14,761 nt of DNA, taken from the NCBI GenBank assembly GCA_947305255.1, contig CAMZDE010000023.1, positions 1-14,761 of the forward strand, in the 5' to 3' direction. Under the pieces are notes generated by a model. It searched no databases and was not told the DNA's origin. It was given only the letters and a program-made list of their open reading frames with translations. The translations under genes were made by a program, and so were the position numbers. This document shows positions 13,331-14,761 of the stretch, piece by piece. Positions within the stretch are counted from its first letter, which is position 1. Every line of letters begins with the position of its first letter. The stretch is from an uncultured Alphaproteobacteria bacterium. GTDB taxonomy: Bacteria; Pseudomonadota; Alphaproteobacteria; Rs-D84.

Positions 13331-13357
13331 AAAAAACCGCCAAAACGGCGGTTTTTT
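13331..13357. terminator. Bidirectional Rho-independent terminator
   Basis: CCGCC (13337-13341), loop AAAAC, GGCGG (13347-13351), flanked by six A (13331-13336) and six T (13352-13357). The T-tract follows the stem on either strand, so it can end both the rpiB operon (plus) and the converging Cys-cluster gene (minus), whose TAA stop (13356-13358) lies in the tract. Confidence 0.88.
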
Positions 13358-13841
13358 ATCGTTCTATGCCTTTCATTGAATCGTGAATTTGTTTGTTTAT
13401 TTGTGGGTTATACTTAAAATATTTCTGTGACCCAATAATAATATGCTTTGCAACCGAATCGCCATCCGCCATTTCAGTTTCTGATATGGTTTTTGCCCAA
13501 TCTATGTCGGGACGATGTTTTGGCTTTTTTGCCGCATCGTTTTTACAGAATTTTTGCGCATACGGGCAAAACGAAGGCACCGGATACCCGTTATTCAAAG
13601 TTTCACGCGTCACAGGAACACCTCCCAGCGCAATACAGTTATCAGAACCATTATCACGCGCATTCATATCGGCAGCATAGCATTTGCATTTACGGGTGTC
13701 TTTGTCCAGCGCAGCACAACGAACATTGGTCAGATAAATATTACCCAATTCATCGCGATATTTAATCAAACAGCACATACCGCATTGTTCACAGATATTT
13801 TCCCATTCGGGCGTTGCTTCGATAATAAATTTTTTTGCCAT
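13356..13841 (-). CDS. YcgN-like (UPF0260/YkgJ superfamily) cysteine-cluster protein
   Basis: 161 aa. It resembles E. coli YcgN along its length: EWENICEQCGMCCL (12-25) with four Cys, LGNIYLTNVRCAALD, KCKCY, DNCIAL and PSFCPYAQKF. The spaced cysteines define the family thought to bind zinc or an iron-sulfur cluster. The biochemical function is unestablished, so none is assigned. It has an insertion around GGVPVTRETLNNGYPV relative to what I recall of YcgN, replacing the usual LTREN/LPxT stretch with a close variant. The ATG follows GGGGGA at good spacing and a strong promoter lies 22-51 bp upstream, so it is a monocistronic gene. It converges on rpiB and shares its terminator. Confidence 0.85.
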   Translation of the reverse strand: MAKKFIIEATPEWENICEQCGMCCLIKYRDELGNIYLTNVRCAALDKDTRKCKCYAADMNARDNGSDNCIALGGVPVTRETLNNGYPVPSFCPYAQKFCKNDAAKKPKHRPDIDWAKTISETEMADGDSVAKHIIIGSQKYFKYNPQINKQIHDSMKGIER

Positions 13842-13862
13842 ATTTCATCCCCCAAACCATTT

Positions 13863-13892
13863 ATAATATAGTCAAAAAATTACATTTGTCAA
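13863..13892 (-). promoter_or_regulatory. Strong sigma70-type promoter for the YcgN-like gene
   Basis: The minus strand has a perfect -35 TTGACA (13887-13892). The -10 is either TATATT (13865-13870, 16 bp spacing) or TATTAT (13863-13868, 18 bp), each 5/6. The leader would be about 15 nt and carries GGGGGA as ribosome site. Confidence 0.72.
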
Positions 13893-13903
13893 TATAAGGT
13901 CCA

Positions 13904-13932
13904 AAAAACATCCGCCAAATCACTTTGGCGGA
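13904..13932 (-). terminator. Rho-independent terminator after leuS
   Basis: On the minus strand TCCGCCAAA (13932-13924), loop GTGA, TTTGGCGGA (13919-13911) forms a perfect 9-bp stem, followed by TGTTTTTT. A weaker AAAATAGG/CCTATTTT hairpin lies just after the leuS stop and may add to termination. Confidence 0.85.
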
Positions 13933-13958
13933 CGCAAAAATAGGGCATACAAAATCGC

Positions 13959-14761
13959 CTATTTTTTAACGACGAAATTGACCAATTTTTTCGGAACAAC
14001 GATAGTTTTTATAATCGTCGCATCGGTTAATTGGCGCGCTGCGGCTTCTTTGGCGGCGGCGATTAAGTCTTCTTCGGCGATATCGACCGGAACAACAAAA
14101 TCATTCGCACGCTTTCCGTTCACAGAAACCACAATTGTCATATCGGTTGCAACCAATTTTGACGCATCAAACGTCGGCCATGGTTCAAAAACCAGAATAT
14201 CTTTGTGGCCTAACTTTTCCCAGACTTCTTCGGTCAAATGCGGTGCAAACGGATTCAACAATTGAATCAAGATTTCATATGCAGCGCGCGGCATTTTGCC
14301 GCCTGGGAATTCGTTGATAAATTCCATCATCGCGGAAATAGACGTATTGAATCCCATATTTGTGATTCTGTCAGTGACATCTGCAATTAATTTATTAACT
14401 AATCTTTCCTGATTCGGCGTCAACGCATCGTCGGTCAGATTATCAGAGAAATTTTCGACGCGTTTCAAGAATCTTTGCACGCCGGCCAATGTCCCATCTG
14501 TCCAAATAGTATTATTGCGCCACGGCCCCAAAGACAATATTGCAACACGCGCCGCATCTGCACCCGCAGATTTCAATAAATCGGTCACTTGGAACCCATT
14601 ACCGCGCGATTTAGACATCTTGTACCCATCACTGCCTAAAACCAGACCTTGGGCGGTACGTTTTGCGTATGGTTCGGGGGTATTTACCAAACCCAAATCA
14701 TAAAGCGCATGATGCCAAAAACGCGAATAAATCAAATGCCGCGTATTGTGTTCGTGTCCGC
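13959..14761 (-). CDS. leuS: Leucyl-tRNA synthetase, C-terminal part (5' end outside window)
   Basis: About 267 codons are present; the full enzyme is normally about 850 aa. It charges tRNA-Leu with leucine. The visible reading frame enters at the window edge with GHEHNTRHLIYSRFWH, matching the class I catalytic-domain segment of LeuRS. KMSKS (the ATP-binding loop) follows in GYKMSKSRGNGF, then the anticodon-binding domain (LLNPFAPHLTEEVWEKLG). The C-terminal domain ends KTIVVPKKLVNFVV, as usual for bacterial LeuRS. The methionine-like start within this fragment (TTG at 14735) is not real because homologous sequence continues upstream. The gene ends at a TAA followed by a strong terminator. 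Confidence 0.96.
   Translation of the reverse strand, partial: GHEHNTRHLIYSRFWHHALYDLGLVNTPEPYAKRTAQGLVLGSDGYKMSKSRGNGFQVTDLLKSAGADAARVAILSLGPWRNNTIWTDGTLAGVQRFLKRVENFSDNLTDDALTPNQERLVNKLIADVTDRITNMGFNTSISAMMEFINEFPGGKMPRAAYEILIQLLNPFAPHLTEEVWEKLGHKDILVFEPWPTFDASKLVATDMTIVVSVNGKRANDFVVPVDIAEEDLIAAAKEAAARQLTDATIIKTIVVPKKLVNFVVKK

Noticed and set aside
13393..13871. Plus-strand frames opposite the YcgN-like gene
   Set aside because: The minus-strand gene has a family match, a strong promoter and a ribosome site; the plus frames have none.
1..14761. CRISPR array, prophage or insertion sequence
   Set aside because: No spaced direct-repeat array, transposase, integrase with intact active site or phage structural gene is visible. 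The only recombinase homologue lacks its catalytic residues.

Overview
The window is a moderately AT-rich bacterial chromosome segment using the standard code (TGG for Trp; TAA, TAG and TGA all serve as stops). The presence of lpxA and lpxB shows a Gram-negative organism that makes lipid A. An M23 peptidase/bactofilin pair next to an rpiB-type isomerase and a YcgN-type protein fits an alphaproteobacterium. The low GC content, compact layout and unrecognised large secreted protein suggest one of the uncultured host-associated (gut-type) alphaproteobacterial lineages. That placement is inference from gene content only.

Layout. 1-299: minus-strand tRNA-Ala (cut by the window edge) and tRNA-Leu, separated by about 140 bp that ends in a copied piece of the tRNA-Ala 5' end. 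384-4525: a minus-strand surface-glycan operon. Its first gene is a serine-recombinase homologue that has lost every catalytic residue, followed by one GT2 and two GT4 glycosyltransferases with tight, partly overlapping junctions. 4526-4893: no convincing protein gene. This stretch holds a likely extended -10 promoter, about 220 nt of GC-richer, strongly foldable sequence and a Rho-independent terminator lying directly before the recombinase-like gene, so it looks like an sRNA or a leader/attenuator for the glycan operon. 4894-7485: a plus-strand secreted protein of 863 aa with about 30 cysteines, five of whose pairs form a repeated C-x6-C module; not recognised. 7499-10504: minus-strand lpxB and lpxA behind an unknown polytopic membrane protein. 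10545-13328: a plus-strand operon of a TrmN6-like methyltransferase, a membrane-anchored M23 peptidase, a bactofilin and an RpiB-type isomerase, closed by a bidirectional terminator. 13356-14761: minus-strand YcgN-like Cys-cluster protein and the C-terminal part of leucyl-tRNA synthetase.

Much of the window serves the cell envelope: lipid A synthesis (lpxA/lpxB), glycan assembly (three glycosyltransferases), wall remodelling and shape (M23 plus bactofilin), and an exported disulfide-rich protein. The most novel part is 3977-4793, where a structured RNA/attenuator candidate and a catalytically dead recombinase precede the glycosyltransferase genes. This is a plausible, apparently undescribed control module for surface glycan expression.
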